From Topomyia yanbarensis (taxonomy: Eukaryota > Arthropoda > Insecta > Diptera > Culicidae), in contig NC_080672.1 in the NCBI RefSeq assembly GCF_030247195.1, forward strand, positions 312,630,127 to 312,694,126: a DNA stretch of 64,000 nt, read 5' to 3'. The translations under genes were made by a program, and so were the position numbers. A model generated the notes under the pieces. That model did no database searches and was not told the origin of the DNA. It saw only the letters and a program-made list of their open reading frames with translations. Below are positions 33,501-44,454 of this stretch, one piece after another; position 1 is the stretch's first letter; the number at the start of each line of letters is the position of its first letter.

Positions 33501-35150
33501 GAAAAAATTAAATCCCACGTACATCGCTGGAGAAAGTAATCTTGAACATGCTGTAAAAATTTTAGGCTGATCAAAAATCATTTGTTCGAGTTACATTTCC
33601 GGCCAGATTAAAAAAAAATTATTTCGAGAAAAACACGGTTAACGTTTTCAGTATACTCGAGGTATACATAAGAGGCGTTGCGAAAAAACTTGAATATTTA
33701 TTTAATGTTTTCGCGATTCATTTTTTGGAATATCATTTTCAGCATCCTAAAGCACCAGTAAACAAAATTCAACTAATAAATAAAAATTAAATGCTTTAAA
33801 AAATCTACAGTGCTGTAACCCCTTGAAAGCACTGTACCGGTCAAATAGAAGCGCTTCTAAATTGGCACGTCATTATTTTTAATAACGCGCTACAGAAAAA
33901 ACGCTTTTAATCCACCTAACAGTGTGATGAGACATTTCTTATAACTCTTATCACTCGCTTCGGATATTATATCGTTTGAGAACATTTAGAACTTGATGCT
34001 TCGCGATGTTTATGATAACACATACTACATGGCATAGTGACTCAGAGAATCGCTCAAATCAGCATAGGACAACATCAGTGCTAGAAATCTCAAACCAAAT
34101 CAATAGGAAAGCGAAAAAATGGCCCATAAAATAGACATACCATCAAATTATTGTTAATGCTCTGTTAATAAAATATCTATATTGTGGTGGGAAACTGAAT
34201 TTTCCTAAAGGGATTATTTATTAATCATTCGCATGTATGTAAAAAGCCTTATGTTTACATTTGTGAGTATCGCCCTTTTCACAAAAAAGCGTTGAAATGA
34301 AATCGCAGCTCTGAAGTGAATGCGTGCATAGTTCCAAATTTTACTTCGACATCGACTTTTTCTAAAGGTGACTACCCAGTAGTATCCTTGATTTGAATTA
34401 TTATCGTTAATCCTAATGCCAAAGAACAAATAAAAACCTCTCGAAAACGAACCGTTTGGGGAAATCATCATCATTACTGGAATTTTCATTTTCACGAAAC
34501 TTTTCGATAGCCTTCCGTCACTTGCGTTAATGCACTGGGTGCACAGTGCTCCGAAAATCTAGCGAAATCGTCTTAGGGCACCAGCGGGTCTAATTCAGAG
34601 CTATCTGCGCGGCGAGTTAAATCTGTAAAGAACACTAAAAATTAATTTCTATTATTAATTTTCAGTTCAGCAATTCGAGAGATCGTGCTCACCGCAAGCC
34701 ATGAAAAATAGACTACGTTGTGAAGCGATGGTCACTATTTATTAAAAAATCACGGTTAAATAAAAAATTAAAGTATTTAAAAATTTCAAATAGTTTATAA
34801 TTTTCACAAACTTATTAGGAAAAATTGTTTAATAAGCTTTCGTAATATTGTGTAGGAAAAAAGCTGAAAATTTCAGTATTTTCTCTATCTGCAACATATA
34901 AACCCTTAAGTATTCCAATTAATTGGTATACGAATTGGAATAGGTTCGCCAAATTTTGGAAGAAGTCTATAAAATAACCCCTTGAAAGCTACCTAAAAAT
35001 TGTTGTAGTTCGATGCAATAAAAAATCATATTTGGCAATTCATATTTGGCTGATAAAATTGGGGTGTCAATGTATTATAATAGATATTCAGCATTCGAAG
35101 AAGTTTCTTGTGAACGAGTGTAGAACGACTTTGTTTCTACTTACTTGAAG
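30600..35150. other. Interior of the inverted-repeat block, no genes
   Basis: About 4.5 kb of AT-rich DNA. Open frames are short and unrecognised. A weak tRNA-like stretch (31516-31590) with an A-box-like 'tagctcaatagg' lacks a good B box. A pair of related words 'gctgctctgaaaatctagcg'/'cagtgctccgaaaatctagc' at 33107 and 34545 shows at least one more diverged repeat. Confidence 0.5.
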
Positions 35151-35151
35151 T

Positions 35152-36951
35152 CAGCGGCGTAGCCAGAAATTCGGTTTGGTGAAAATCGATCTTACTGTCC
35201 AAACGGCATAATTCCGAAACCATAATTTTTAAAGTTTTAAAATTATGCAGAATTATTTTCCAGAAAATAGTAACAAGGTTCGTGTCTTTAGAGAACTTGT
35301 TGAGACTTTATTGTAGTCATGAAAATTAACCTGAGAAAATTCACCATAAATACTTCTTGGACGATATACCGTCAAAATTATTTTATCAAATGATGCGCTG
35401 TTTAACGTTTGTAAAACTCATTGAAGATACTAAACTTCCGAAATTGACGGTTTCAAAATGATGCTATCTTGACCTTAAATTACTGTTTTTAAACATTTGA
35501 ATTATACTTATAATTGGTCATACAACAAAAATCAAATGCTCATCAAAATTGATCAGAACCTGCTAGAGTCGAATGGAAATCGTCATTTTTCATAAATTTC
35601 TCTCTACATTCGGAAAGTGTTATCCTCGTTATTAATCATATTACGTTTTCGTCTCAACTCGACGCATTCCCAAAATAAAAACCTGTTTTAATCCACCTAG
35701 TGGTGCAATTGTGCTTTTCTCATTTGTCCAAACTACGATTCCATGGCTGGTTATGTTCAATACAATGGTGGAAATGAATATTACATGTTCAGTACGATTT
35801 GCACATACATACAATGGATCGACAGCCACGATCTTGAGATACTATGTGATACTGAAACATCGCTTGAAACCAGCGGCGGATCATGGAGAAAGATCCGGGA
35901 GGTCCAGGTCCTGCCGAAAATTTTCAACTTGTTAAGAAATTTTAAACTAGTTTTAATTTTAAAGTAGCAACCCCTCACTGCATACTCCCTCCGGGCTGGT
36001 ATGATTGACGATTTTTAGAGTAATTGCATAACTGTTCTATATGAGAAAGGCAAAACTGTACTAAAGTCCAAAAAAGTCCATTTTTGCCAAACTTCTCAAT
36101 GTTTCATGAATTTTAAAGGCTTTTGGAATCAAAAATACAAATTTGATTTGAAAATTTTTCATTTCAGTTTATATGGGAATTTGCTGTGTGATTGCACTTT
36201 TCAACTCGTAACTCCGGAACCGGAAGTCCAATCAATAAAAAATTCAATAGCAGCCGATGGGAAGGTTGTACCTTTCATTTGAGACTAACTTTGTGCAAAT
36301 CGGTCCAGCCATCTCTGAGAAACAGAGGTCACATTTTTTTCCACATACACACATACATACACACACAGACATTTTCCGATCTCGACGAACTCAGTCGATT
36401 GGCATATGACACTCGGCCCTCCGGGACGGGATTAGATTGACGAATTTTAGAGTGAATGAGAAAGGCAAAAACATTTTTAGAAAATGTTGAAAGTTATGCA
36501 TTTTTTTTGGTGAGCAGTACTATGTTTCATTAAATCAATTTTAACTTCGCTTCCTATTAAATAAAGACCCTTATTATAGTACATCTCTACAAAAACGAGC
36601 TCAATTTGAAAATTAATCTGAGGATTATGATTGATTACAGAACTCTGGAATTTTCTATTGGAATGTTTTCAGGCAGGAATTCGATATTGATGCAATTAGA
36701 CAACTGTGAAATCAAGACCAATAGATCAGTTACATATCAGGACCCCATTCCGACAATTTATCAAAAGTCCTCATGATGTTTACAACAACAGGTTATCAAT
36801 CTACGGATCAGATAATTGTTATTGTAATATTGAATTAAATCAGTCAGCATCAATAAATTTTCAACTTCAATCCAATTTTTTTTGTTGGGTGTGGTGGGGG
36901 GGGGTGTTGTATGGTGGTAAACCCCAAAACTTTCTCTTGGCTATGCCGTTG
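35152..36951. mobile_element. 1.8-kb hAT-like non-autonomous element
   Basis: The left end CAGCGGCGTAGCCAGAAATT and the inverted right end CAACGGCATAGCCAAGAGAA form imperfect inverted repeats. It is flanked by cttgaagt (35144-35151) and cttgtagc (36952-36959), a likely 8-bp duplication with two differences. There is no transposase. It has been filled by a family Q repeat (35675-36470, minus) and ends in a G-run near 36895. Confidence 0.65.
35675..36470 (-). repeat. Interspersed repeat family Q, inverted copy
   Basis: Reading on the minus strand it shows the same head 'tgcctttctcatt', 'gtcccggagggccgag', 'cgactgagttcgtcgag', a short TG run, 'tctcagagatggctggaccg', 'ccggttccggagttacg', and at its other end the 'aggtggattaaaacagg' phrase. 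It is internally shortened compared with 25760-27930. Confidence 0.7.
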
Positions 36952-36969
36952 CTTGTAGCTATTTATTTC

Positions 36970-37780
36970 GCTTTTTATTTTCCGATATTTTTCAGATCGA
37001 TCCGATGGTTATAAGTTAGAAAAATTGCAGTCAGAAGGTTCGTACAAATGAACATTTTTGCACTGATAAGTTATCAAGTTCCTTCCAGACAACTTGGAAG
37101 TGTTCGGTGATTATTTCTAGCGGTTGTAGATAGAAAAATGAAATACAAAATTTGTTTTATTGAAGTAATGTTTGGCTTAGTTCAATGGATTATTACTATA
37201 TTGAACAATAAATAGGCGACAAAGAGTAATCCACAAACAACAAGCCATAACTTTCAAAGTATTCAAAATAGATATTTGAAGTCTTCAGTAAAGTTATTCG
37301 CAAAAGTAAGAGCTACAAATTTGCTGAAGACATCATTTCGATATAATCACTTCCAAGAAAATTTGTGAAAATATCTCACTCATAGGGGGATTAATCAGCA
37401 AAAGCACAATACCAAAAGAAAGGGCATATTGCCTTCATTAAATTCTCCGAAGATACTATTGACCTAAAATAAGCCGTTTTGGCGTTAATAATAGATTACA
37501 TGTTTTTGGTCATATTTCTGACAATGGGAAATGATAAAAATCTTTCGCCCGCATTTTATGTTAAATATCTCTTTTGATAATAGTTCGATTTCAACAATCT
37601 ATAGCTTTTTCTAAAGGTATTCGTTAAAGCTGTCAAAAAACATATAAAGTGTTAATCTATATTGTCAATTTCGGCAGATAATTAAAAAAAACTGCAAAAA
37701 ACGCCATTTTTACGCATTCAAACATTCATATCTTGGAAACTAAACATCAGAATCAAAAACAAATTAATAGCGTTCATACT
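36970..37780. other. AT-rich DNA, no gene seen
   Basis: Contains 'ttgctgaagacat', a phrase also found near 56115, suggesting another old dispersed repeat. No coding sequence. Confidence 0.4.
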
Positions 37781-38000
37781 GTTTTTTAGTTCTTTCATTT
37801 AAAATTGGTTTGGATAAGATCGGTTCAGCCATTGCTGAGAAACTCGAATGAGAATTTGTCCGTTACATACACACACACACAGACATTGTCTCAAATCGTC
37901 GAGCTGAGTCGATTGGTTTATAAGACTCGGCCCTCTGGGCCTCGGAAAAAATCTTGAAAGTTTGAGCGAATTCTATACATTTCTTTTATAAGAAATGTAA
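37780..38000 (-). repeat. Interspersed repeat family P, inverted copy
   Basis: Minus-strand reading matches 19690-20120: 'agaattcgctcaaactttc', 'gaggcccagagggccgag', 'cgactcagctcgacgattt', a short TG run and 'ttctcagcaatggctgaac'. Confidence 0.7.
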
Positions 38001-38289
38001 AAAACAAGTAACAATGTGAATTCTCGTGAACGTTATCTTGTTTTATGTGGACTTTATCTCGGAAAAGTTGGACATCGGATAAGCCTTTTCTCGCGTGAGT
38101 GAGAGAGAATTACAATGCCTGCGTATGATAATAATCGAAAACGTGTGTAATACCAGGACATTACTTGTAATGGATCACTTTACTTTTTGGCGTCGCCAAA
38201 TTCGCAATCAAAATAAGTTAACTTACCATTGAGTTATTCAGTCGAACAAAAAATAGGCCGTACCTAATGTGGATGTACAAATCCCGTCT

Positions 38290-38725
38290 TACATCTGTTA
38301 TACGATTAATCTGATACTACAGATCATTATAAAACTTTGTTTATACCAGCCGATACATTGATACGTAAAACGTTTTCCTTGTTTGCCCCTAGGCTCGAAT
38401 ACTTCAGGTTTCCCACGGTAGTGTAACAACACTCTATAAACTCGCAAGCTTTACCAAGCAACTATGAAATCTTCAGTAGAAAATCATATAAGCTTGAAAT
38501 AAGCCACCGACATCCACACAATACAACGCAACAACCTGTGCAAATCAAATCAATCTCACTCGCAATGTCGCTTGTAAGACGAAAACAAACCAAAGATCAC
38601 ACGCCAGTGAATACACGCCAGTGAAACCACGCCAGTGAATACACCACAGCGACTCTGGGGCGCGCGCTGTGGCGAATTTATCTGAGCGCGCCACAGAGAA
38701 TTTCAAGAGCTCTTCTCCACACTCT
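38290..38725 (-). repeat. Right long inverted arm
   Basis: Inverted partner of 30080-30570, including three 'cacgccagtgaa(a/t)' units at 38600-38645 and the same flanking phrases. The terminal 31 bp pairing with 28351 follow at 38988-39018. Confidence 0.7.
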
Positions 38726-39079
38726 AGCTCGTTCCAGTGTTGGGTGTATGAAAATTTACCTCTGCCATCAACGTGCGCTTACACATATCAAATACGGTGG
38801 TGTATATGAACGAAAGAGAAGCGCTCTCGTTTTGCTTGCCAGAGTGTGGGGAGTAATTTCAATTTCTCTTTACTGCACAGAGGATAGGGACATCACTGCA
38901 TATATGTTCTCAAAGTCGTATCTTGATGACCGCGCAAACCGTTTATCAGAAAGTCTAACCAGAATGAGGGCAGAGTCCGAAAGTAAAACTCGGCCAACCA
39001 GCCCCGGTCTCTCCTACTGTTCACAAAAATTTCCACTTGCTCTATTTAATACCTTAATATGTTTGGTACAAGCTGTTTG

Positions 39080-39960
39080 AAGTTATATGTGGGAAGGTGG
39101 AACTTCTACAGTACGGGGGCGAGTGACGTTTGATGGACCAGTTTACAAGGCCGCGTCGCTCGGGCGGCGCCTGCTTCGAACGGGTTGTGTTGTGGTTGCT
39201 TCGTCACCGCAAGTTAGTAATTGATATCTGTATGTCATCAGCAAATATGCAAAACGACCTTGAACTAAACCAGTCCGGGTTTGTTGATATTTAAGGAGAG
39301 GAGCAAATTGAGAAGGCGTTATGATTGATTCCTTTTTTCTTCTTTTTTCAGAACGACATTCTTTAACGACATTTTGGTAGCATTCCGTGTTTGACGGGTG
39401 TCGCAAAAGTGCAGATTTGAAATGTGCTTCTCAGGTGATTGGAAGGAATGCCATAGAAAGTGCAACTACACTCCCTTGTCAAAGAACAACCTCGTCGCTG
39501 TCGCGTTTTCTTATGACGAACTCCATCGTGGGGTAAATTTAGTAAACCTTACTTCTCTAAAAATTCTCTACAAAGTAACCTTTTCATAATTTTGAAAATT
39601 CTGCTTGTTTACTGAGATATAGCGAAAACGTGATGAGAAACTGTGGGATTTTTTTTTGCCTCAATTTACTGCATCTTGTGATTGGCTCAAGTTATATTGA
39701 AATTTTAGATTTTTTTTCAGCGCAATATTTTTTTTTAAATTAAATTACATGTATTGTTAGAAAATACCAGTATTAGTTTTAAACTGGAAAAATTGCATAT
39801 TTGGCAAGACTTGTGACAAAAAAAACTATTTTATTACATTCCTTGACCAATTCCCTTCAAATCCCATATCACTGATTGTTTCCAGACCTAATTAAGCCGA
39901 AGATATGAGTAAGAGTTAATAATTGTTGCCTTATTTCTGTAGAAAATTTTTCATGCGCAA
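39080..39960. other. Spacer, no gene identified
   Basis: A locally GC-richer patch at 39105-39200 contains short open frames on both strands (39143-39406 minus, 39398-39589 plus), but neither resembles a protein I recognise and no splice structure is evident. Confidence 0.4.
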
Positions 39961-39979
39961 TTATGATATGTCCTACATG

Positions 39980-40241
39980 TTTTGGCATCAATACACACTT
40001 ATGACACGTGTGAGTGCGACTTTACATTTTAGCAAAATGTTTACATTTTTAGCAAAAACCTTAGTCAATTGATCTTCGTAGTCATTGAGTGATTAATGCA
40101 TAAAATATAGAAGCATCAATTGTCTTTTCTGAATTGTTACTATTATTTATAAGCTTCAAGACATTCAATATCAAACTTTAAAACACCGCTTTTCTCGAAA
40201 GGCTAAATGGAGCTTGTCAGAAGATAGTACTACAGTGACGA
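39980..40241 (+). repeat. Left-truncated copy of the 324-bp MITE
   Basis: Matches the interior and right end of 23654-23977 ('tatgacacgtgtgagtgcga', 'agaagcatcaattgtc', 'gcttgtcagaagatag'), but the left inverted repeat is absent. Confidence 0.65.
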
Positions 40242-40309
40242 TCTTTTTGTCATACAAAATATTTTGCTTTTTTTACCATCAATCGACAGGGAATTCAGAA
40301 ATGCAGACA

Positions 40310-40486
40310 TTGGGACGGGTATAGTTTCGTTAGCAAATCGATTGCCTTGTATGCAGCTCACCTGGGCTCGATTCCCAACCCCGCCGATAGGGTTAGAGTT
40401 TTTTTTTCCAAAAGAGATTTTTCTAACCCGAGAAGAGGCGAATGAGCCTAAGGTTAAAACCTATATAATCCAAAAAATGCGTAAAA
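40310..40486 (+). mobile_element. tRNA-derived SINE
   Basis: The head folds like a tRNA. An A-box-like 'tagtttcgttagc' lies at 40322-40334 and a strong B box, ggctcgattcc, at 40365-40375. These are the internal RNA polymerase III promoter. A tRNA-unrelated body follows ('gggttagag', 'ctaacccgagaagaggcgaa', 'aaggttaaaacctatataat') and a short A-rich tail. This is the typical layout of mosquito tRNA-related SINEs. It lies directly next to repeat X. Confidence 0.75.
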
Positions 40487-40489
40487 TTT

Positions 40490-40621
40490 TATCACATGTA
40501 CGTTTGAAATTTGAGCATGAACATGAGTATGATGACCGGACAATTCGTAATTACTACTTCGTGATTGGGAGTAGCTATTCATTCCCTATGTACACCTTTC
40601 GACAGTTTTGTACTTTGAAAT
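40490..40621 (-). repeat. Repeat X, segment left of the R1 insertion
   Basis: Matches the reverse complement of about 60905-60780: 'gagcatgaacatgag', 'acaattcgtaa', 'tactactt..gtgattg', 'gggagtagctat' and 'tactttgaaa'. The repeat is interrupted at 40621 by the R1-like LINE and resumes at 47518. Confidence 0.75.
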
Positions 40622-41743
40622 CCAGAACGGTCTCCGGACTGGATGGCGACGATTATCGAAGTACTCTTCCCGTCTCGAACCACAAGCCCCTGGTCACCTG
40701 CACCACGAGACAGTGTGGGCGCGGCCGAAATGGTGGCTCCGGTGACGAATGAAGAACTACTCGCAGTGACTAATTCCCTAGCAATAAACAAAGCTCCAGC
40801 GTCGGATGGAGTTCCAAACAGCGCTCTCAAGGCAGCGATCATAGCGAACCCGAACATGTTCAGGCTAGCTATGCAGAGATGCCTTGACGAGTGCCGCTTC
40901 CCCGATAGATGGAAAAGGCAGAAATTCGTGCTGTTGCCGAAGCCCGGGATGCCGCTAGGCGACCCATCGGTGTACAGACCAATCTGTCTGATCGACACGA
41001 CTGGCAAATTGCTTGAGAGGATCATCCTCAACAGGCTAACCCCGTACTCAGAAGGCACGGACGGCCTGTCAAGCAACCAGTTTGGTTTTCGAAAGGGTAA
41101 GTCTACGGTGGACGCTATCAACTCAGTGATAAAGACTGCCGAGATAGCGATCCAACGGAAAAGGTGAGGCAATCGATACTGTGCGTTAGTGACATTTGAC
41201 GTGAAGAACGCATTCAACAGAGCAAGCTGGGATGCCATCGCGCTCTCGTTACACCGGCTTAGCCTACCGGTGGGTCTGTGCCGGATTCTGGAAAGTTACT
41301 TCCAGAACCGCGTACTGCTATACGAGACCGATGCCGGTCAGAAAAGGGTTCCTATTACCGCCGGAGTCCCGCAGGGCTCGATCCTAGATTCGGTGTTATG
41401 GAACCTCAGGTATGACGGGGTTCTGAGACTGAAGTTTTCTCCTGGGGTCAAGATCGTCGGCTTTACCGACGACGTGACCTTGGAGGTCTATGGGGAGTCA
41501 ATCCCTGAGGTCGTACCGCAGAACACGCGATCAACATGGTGGAGGAATGGATGAGCGCGAGAGGCCTGGAGCTCGCTCAGCATAAGACGTAGGTCGTTAT
41601 GGTCAACAACCGCAAGTCGCCACAACATGAAGTTATCCATGTGGGAGAAGTCGTGATCACCTCACAGCGGAGTCTGAAGTCTCTCGGAGTCATTATAGAC
41701 GACAAGCTGTCCTTCGGCAGCCATGTCGACTATACGTGCAAGA
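40622..41743 (+). pseudogene. R1-like reverse transcriptase, broken
   Basis: Encodes much of the R1-type reverse transcriptase: 'NKAPASDGVPNSALKAAI', 'VYRPICLIDTTGKLLERII', 'QFGFRKGKSTVDAI', 'VTFDVKNAFNRASWDAI', 'ITAGVPQGSILDSVLWN' and 'KIVGFTDDVTLEVYG'. The catalytic box reads FTDD where FADD or YADD is usual. Defects are a TGA at 41171-41173 (an arginine position, probably CGA to TGA), a frameshift near 41515 and a TAG near 41590. The frame then reads 'LGVIIDDKLSFGSHVDYTCK' until the nested LINE at 41744. The apparent starts at 40643, 41189 and 41599 are all internal. Confidence 0.85.
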
Positions 41744-42106
41744 TTGTATATATTGTTGTCGTTATATCAGTCGGTCTTTGATTACTCTCTGATGTTTTTA
41801 ACAAATTTCACACGCAAAAAATCGCTGATCCTATTGCAGTTTGTGATATTGTATAAGGAAGTGTAAAGTGCGTACCAGTGTGGTGAAGTTTACACGCAAA
41901 GTCGGAGAAAACATTAATAAATCGTCGAAACAAGCTATCTCGCTGTGGAATTGATCGTCATTGTTTATTGTGTAGAGAAAACCAAGCACCTGTTTTGCTG
42001 TAATCTAATCGCACTCCACTCTGCAACCGTACTGTTTGTCGAAAGCGTTGTTTACATTCGAGTCTTGCCGTGAAGAAGAAAAAAAAAGTGATCGTTCCTT
42101 CATTTC

Positions 42107-42955
42107 ATGCCAAGCAAAATGATTTGCCCCGTCTGTGATAGTGGCATTACGGAGGGCTATATTATTTGCCGAGGCTTCTGCAATACCGCCTTCCATCCCT
42201 GCTGCAGTGGTGTCAAAGCCGAAGTGCTTGACGAGGTAGAAGAAAATAATCAATTGTTTTGGATGTGTGTGCCATGTAGCTCACTAATGAATGATATTCG
42301 CTTTCGAAATGCCACCCGTTCTGCAAATGAAGCTGGCCAGGAACTAGCACAAAACAACCTGGACAATTTGAAATCGGAAATTCTGAGTGAACTAAAGACT
42401 GAAATCAGAACAAATTTCGCCGCTCTAATTAACTCCAGCACGTTCACACCGAAAACGTCCCAACGTGATGCTGTACAACCACAAATCACGAAAGGGCGTA
42501 GATTGTTCAACACTAGAGAAAATGCTGCCTCTCGTCAGAAACCACCGCTGTTACAAGGAACCGGTAGCAATCTTTCACCGTCCACAGATATTGAAGTGGT
42601 ACCAGATGTCCAACCAAAATTCTGGTTATATCTGTCACGGATTGCCAAAGACGTTACGACCGAACAGGTGTGTGCGCTAGCCAAAAAACGGTTAGAAACA
42701 GATGACGTAAATGTGGTTCGACTAGTTGCCAAAGGCAGGGACATCAACACGCTGTCATTTGTCTCATTCAAAATTGGCGTTAGCGCCGAGTTGAAAACTA
42801 AATCGCTATCAACTTCCACATGGCCAAAAGGGATAATGTATCGTGAGTTTTCGGATAATAGAAACAGCAAAAATTTTTGGCGTCCAACTGTTCCTCCGAG
42901 AAACAACGATCCGGAAATTATCTCATCAGAGTCGGAAATGAAAACAGGGGAATAA
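42107..42955 (+). CDS. LINE ORF1, PHD-like zinc finger nucleic-acid chaperone
   Basis: The first ORF of the Jockey/CR1-type element, 282 residues and intact. Residues 3-60 hold a PHD-like cysteine/histidine array: C-P-V-C near the start, then 'ICRGFCNTAFHPCC' and 'FWMCVPC' (pattern C2...C-C...H-C...C2). A helical, charged segment follows ('NLDNLKSEILSELKTEIRTNF', about residues 80-102), probably a short coiled coil. Then comes a domain with 'FWLYLSRIAKDVTTEQV' and 'NTLSFVSFKIGVS' that resembles the RRM-like part of such ORF1 proteins. Its expected role is binding element RNA to form the ribonucleoprotein. It overlaps the open frame of ORF2 by about 79 bp in a different frame. Host PHD proteins are an unlikely alternative given the context. 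Confidence 0.8.
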   Translation: MPSKMICPVCDSGITEGYIICRGFCNTAFHPCCSGVKAEVLDEVEENNQLFWMCVPCSSLMNDIRFRNATRSANEAGQELAQNNLDNLKSEILSELKTEIRTNFAALINSSTFTPKTSQRDAVQPQITKGRRLFNTRENAASRQKPPLLQGTGSNLSPSTDIEVVPDVQPKFWLYLSRIAKDVTTEQVCALAKKRLETDDVNVVRLVAKGRDINTLSFVSFKIGVSAELKTKSLSTSTWPKGIMYREFSDNRNSKNFWRPTVPPRNNDPEIISSESEMKTGE

Positions 42956-44454
42956 TGAACTGTGATGTCAACCTCTCAATTCGGACACCGGGACGCACAT
43001 TTGCCGCAAGCTTTAAGGAAGCCTCCAATCCTCCAAGCACAGTCGAGCCCTTCCTGCCAGCGACCTGCAGCCGTCCCGGTCCTGTGCTTAGGTCTGGAAA
43101 GGAGGTCTTCCGAAATCGTTTTCCAGGCAAGTACGATGATATTTTCGACAATTCGCCCCCTGAAATTTCTGTCGCTTCTAGCCGGCCTCCAACCTCCAAT
43201 CCTCGCCATCGATATTTAAACGCAGCTGGTCCAAGACAACAAACTACACCGAGTACAGTAACGATACGTCTACAAGACAGCTTGTTGCTCTACTACCAGA
43301 ACGTCGGCGGAATGAACTCCACCATGGATGACTACATGCTAGCTGTTGGTGACCACTGCTACGATATCATCGCGCTGACTGAAACATGGCTCGACTGTCG
43401 CGCTTTTTCGTCTCAGATATTTGGACCCGAATACGAAGTCTTTCGCTGCGACCGAAATCCATGTAACAGTAAAAAGCTAAGTGGCGGAGGCGTTGCTGTT
43501 GCTGTGCATAAACAACTGAAAGCTAGAGTTGTTGAGGACGATGCGTGGAAATGCATTGAACAAATCTGGGTAGCTATTGAGCTTGGTGACCGAACCCTTT
43601 TTCTATGTGCAGTTTATTTCCCACCGGATCGCATTCGTGACTCCATGTTGATCGATGCTCACATCCAGTCAATTTCGCATGTTATGACACGTATGACTCC
43701 AGTCGACGAAATCGCTATTCTGGGCGATTTTAATCTTCCAGGACTGTCGTGGCAACCATCTCATAGTGGCTTCCTGTATCCTGACACTGATAATTCCGTG
43801 TTTCACGCAAGTTCAATCAACCTTCTCGACAGCTACAGCACAGCTACGCTTTTTCAAATCAACGATGTGGTTAACGAAAATGGCCGTAGTTTGGACCTCT
43901 GCTTCGTAAGCGCCCAGGACGTTGCTCCAACTTTTTATGCCGCGCCAGCTCCACTGGTGAAAGTTGTCCCCCATCACCGGCCTCTCGTTGTAGTGATGAA
44001 TCGAAAACGACCCCGTGTAGCTGAGATAATTCCTGACCCGGTTTTCTACGACTATCGCAATGCAGACCATCGCAGCATCGAGATTTTTCTAGCAGAGTTT
44101 GACTGGGACGGCATTCTCGATAGCAATGATGTCGAACAAGCAGCGCAGACCTTCACACATGTCATGGCGTATATCATCGATAGATTCATTCCGAAGAAGG
44201 TAAACCGCAATGGGGTACATCCGCCGTGGCAATCCACTGAGTTACGGCGACTCAAAACAGTAAAGCGAGCCGCCTTAAGAAAATTTACAAAATATCGCAC
44301 TATGCCACTCAGGAACTATTATGTGAGGCTTAACATCGAGTACAAAAAAGTAAGCAAACGTTGTTACTCGCATCATAAACGCAATGTTCAACGCAAATTC
44401 AAATCGAATCCAAATTCGTTTTGGAAATATATCAACGAGTATGGGTACCGATAA
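42877..44454 (+). pseudogene. LINE ORF2, APE endonuclease half
   Basis: The N-terminal half of ORF2. After a Pro/Ser-rich leader it shows 'LLLYYQNVGGMNS' (asparagine motif), 'IIALTETWLD' (catalytic glutamate), 'SGGGVAVAV', 'EIAILGDFNLPGLSW' (Asp/Asn), 'LDLCFVS' and 'VPHHRPLVV' (final histidine). The APE endonuclease therefore looks complete. The stretch 'HPPWQSTELRRLK' and 'FKSNPNSFWKYINEY' leads towards the reverse transcriptase, but the frame is lost at about 44440 and stops at 44454. The true start is probably internal to this frame, because the first 26 codons overlap ORF1. Apart from this break the reading frame is clean, so the insertion is fairly recent. Confidence 0.85.

Larger units (their letters stand above)
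28351..39018. mobile_element. 10.7-kb block bounded by inverted repeats
   Basis: The left boundary 'agtaggggagaccggggctg' plus 'gttggccgagt' recurs inverted at 38988-39018 with a single mismatch over 31 bp. Further in, 30080-30570 is the inverted counterpart of 38290-38725. The left arm carries extra DNA between 28385 and about 29990, including a 276-bp MITE-like segment and another 'gttggccgag' phrase near 28978. The interior is AT-rich with no coding capacity. It could be one large non-autonomous or foldback-type element, or two inverted copies of a smaller one. No target duplication was found at the outer ends. Confidence 0.5.

Noticed and set aside
40579..41238. 219-codon minus-strand frame
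   Set aside because: Antisense to the R1-like reverse transcriptase, whose motifs are unmistakable on the plus strand.
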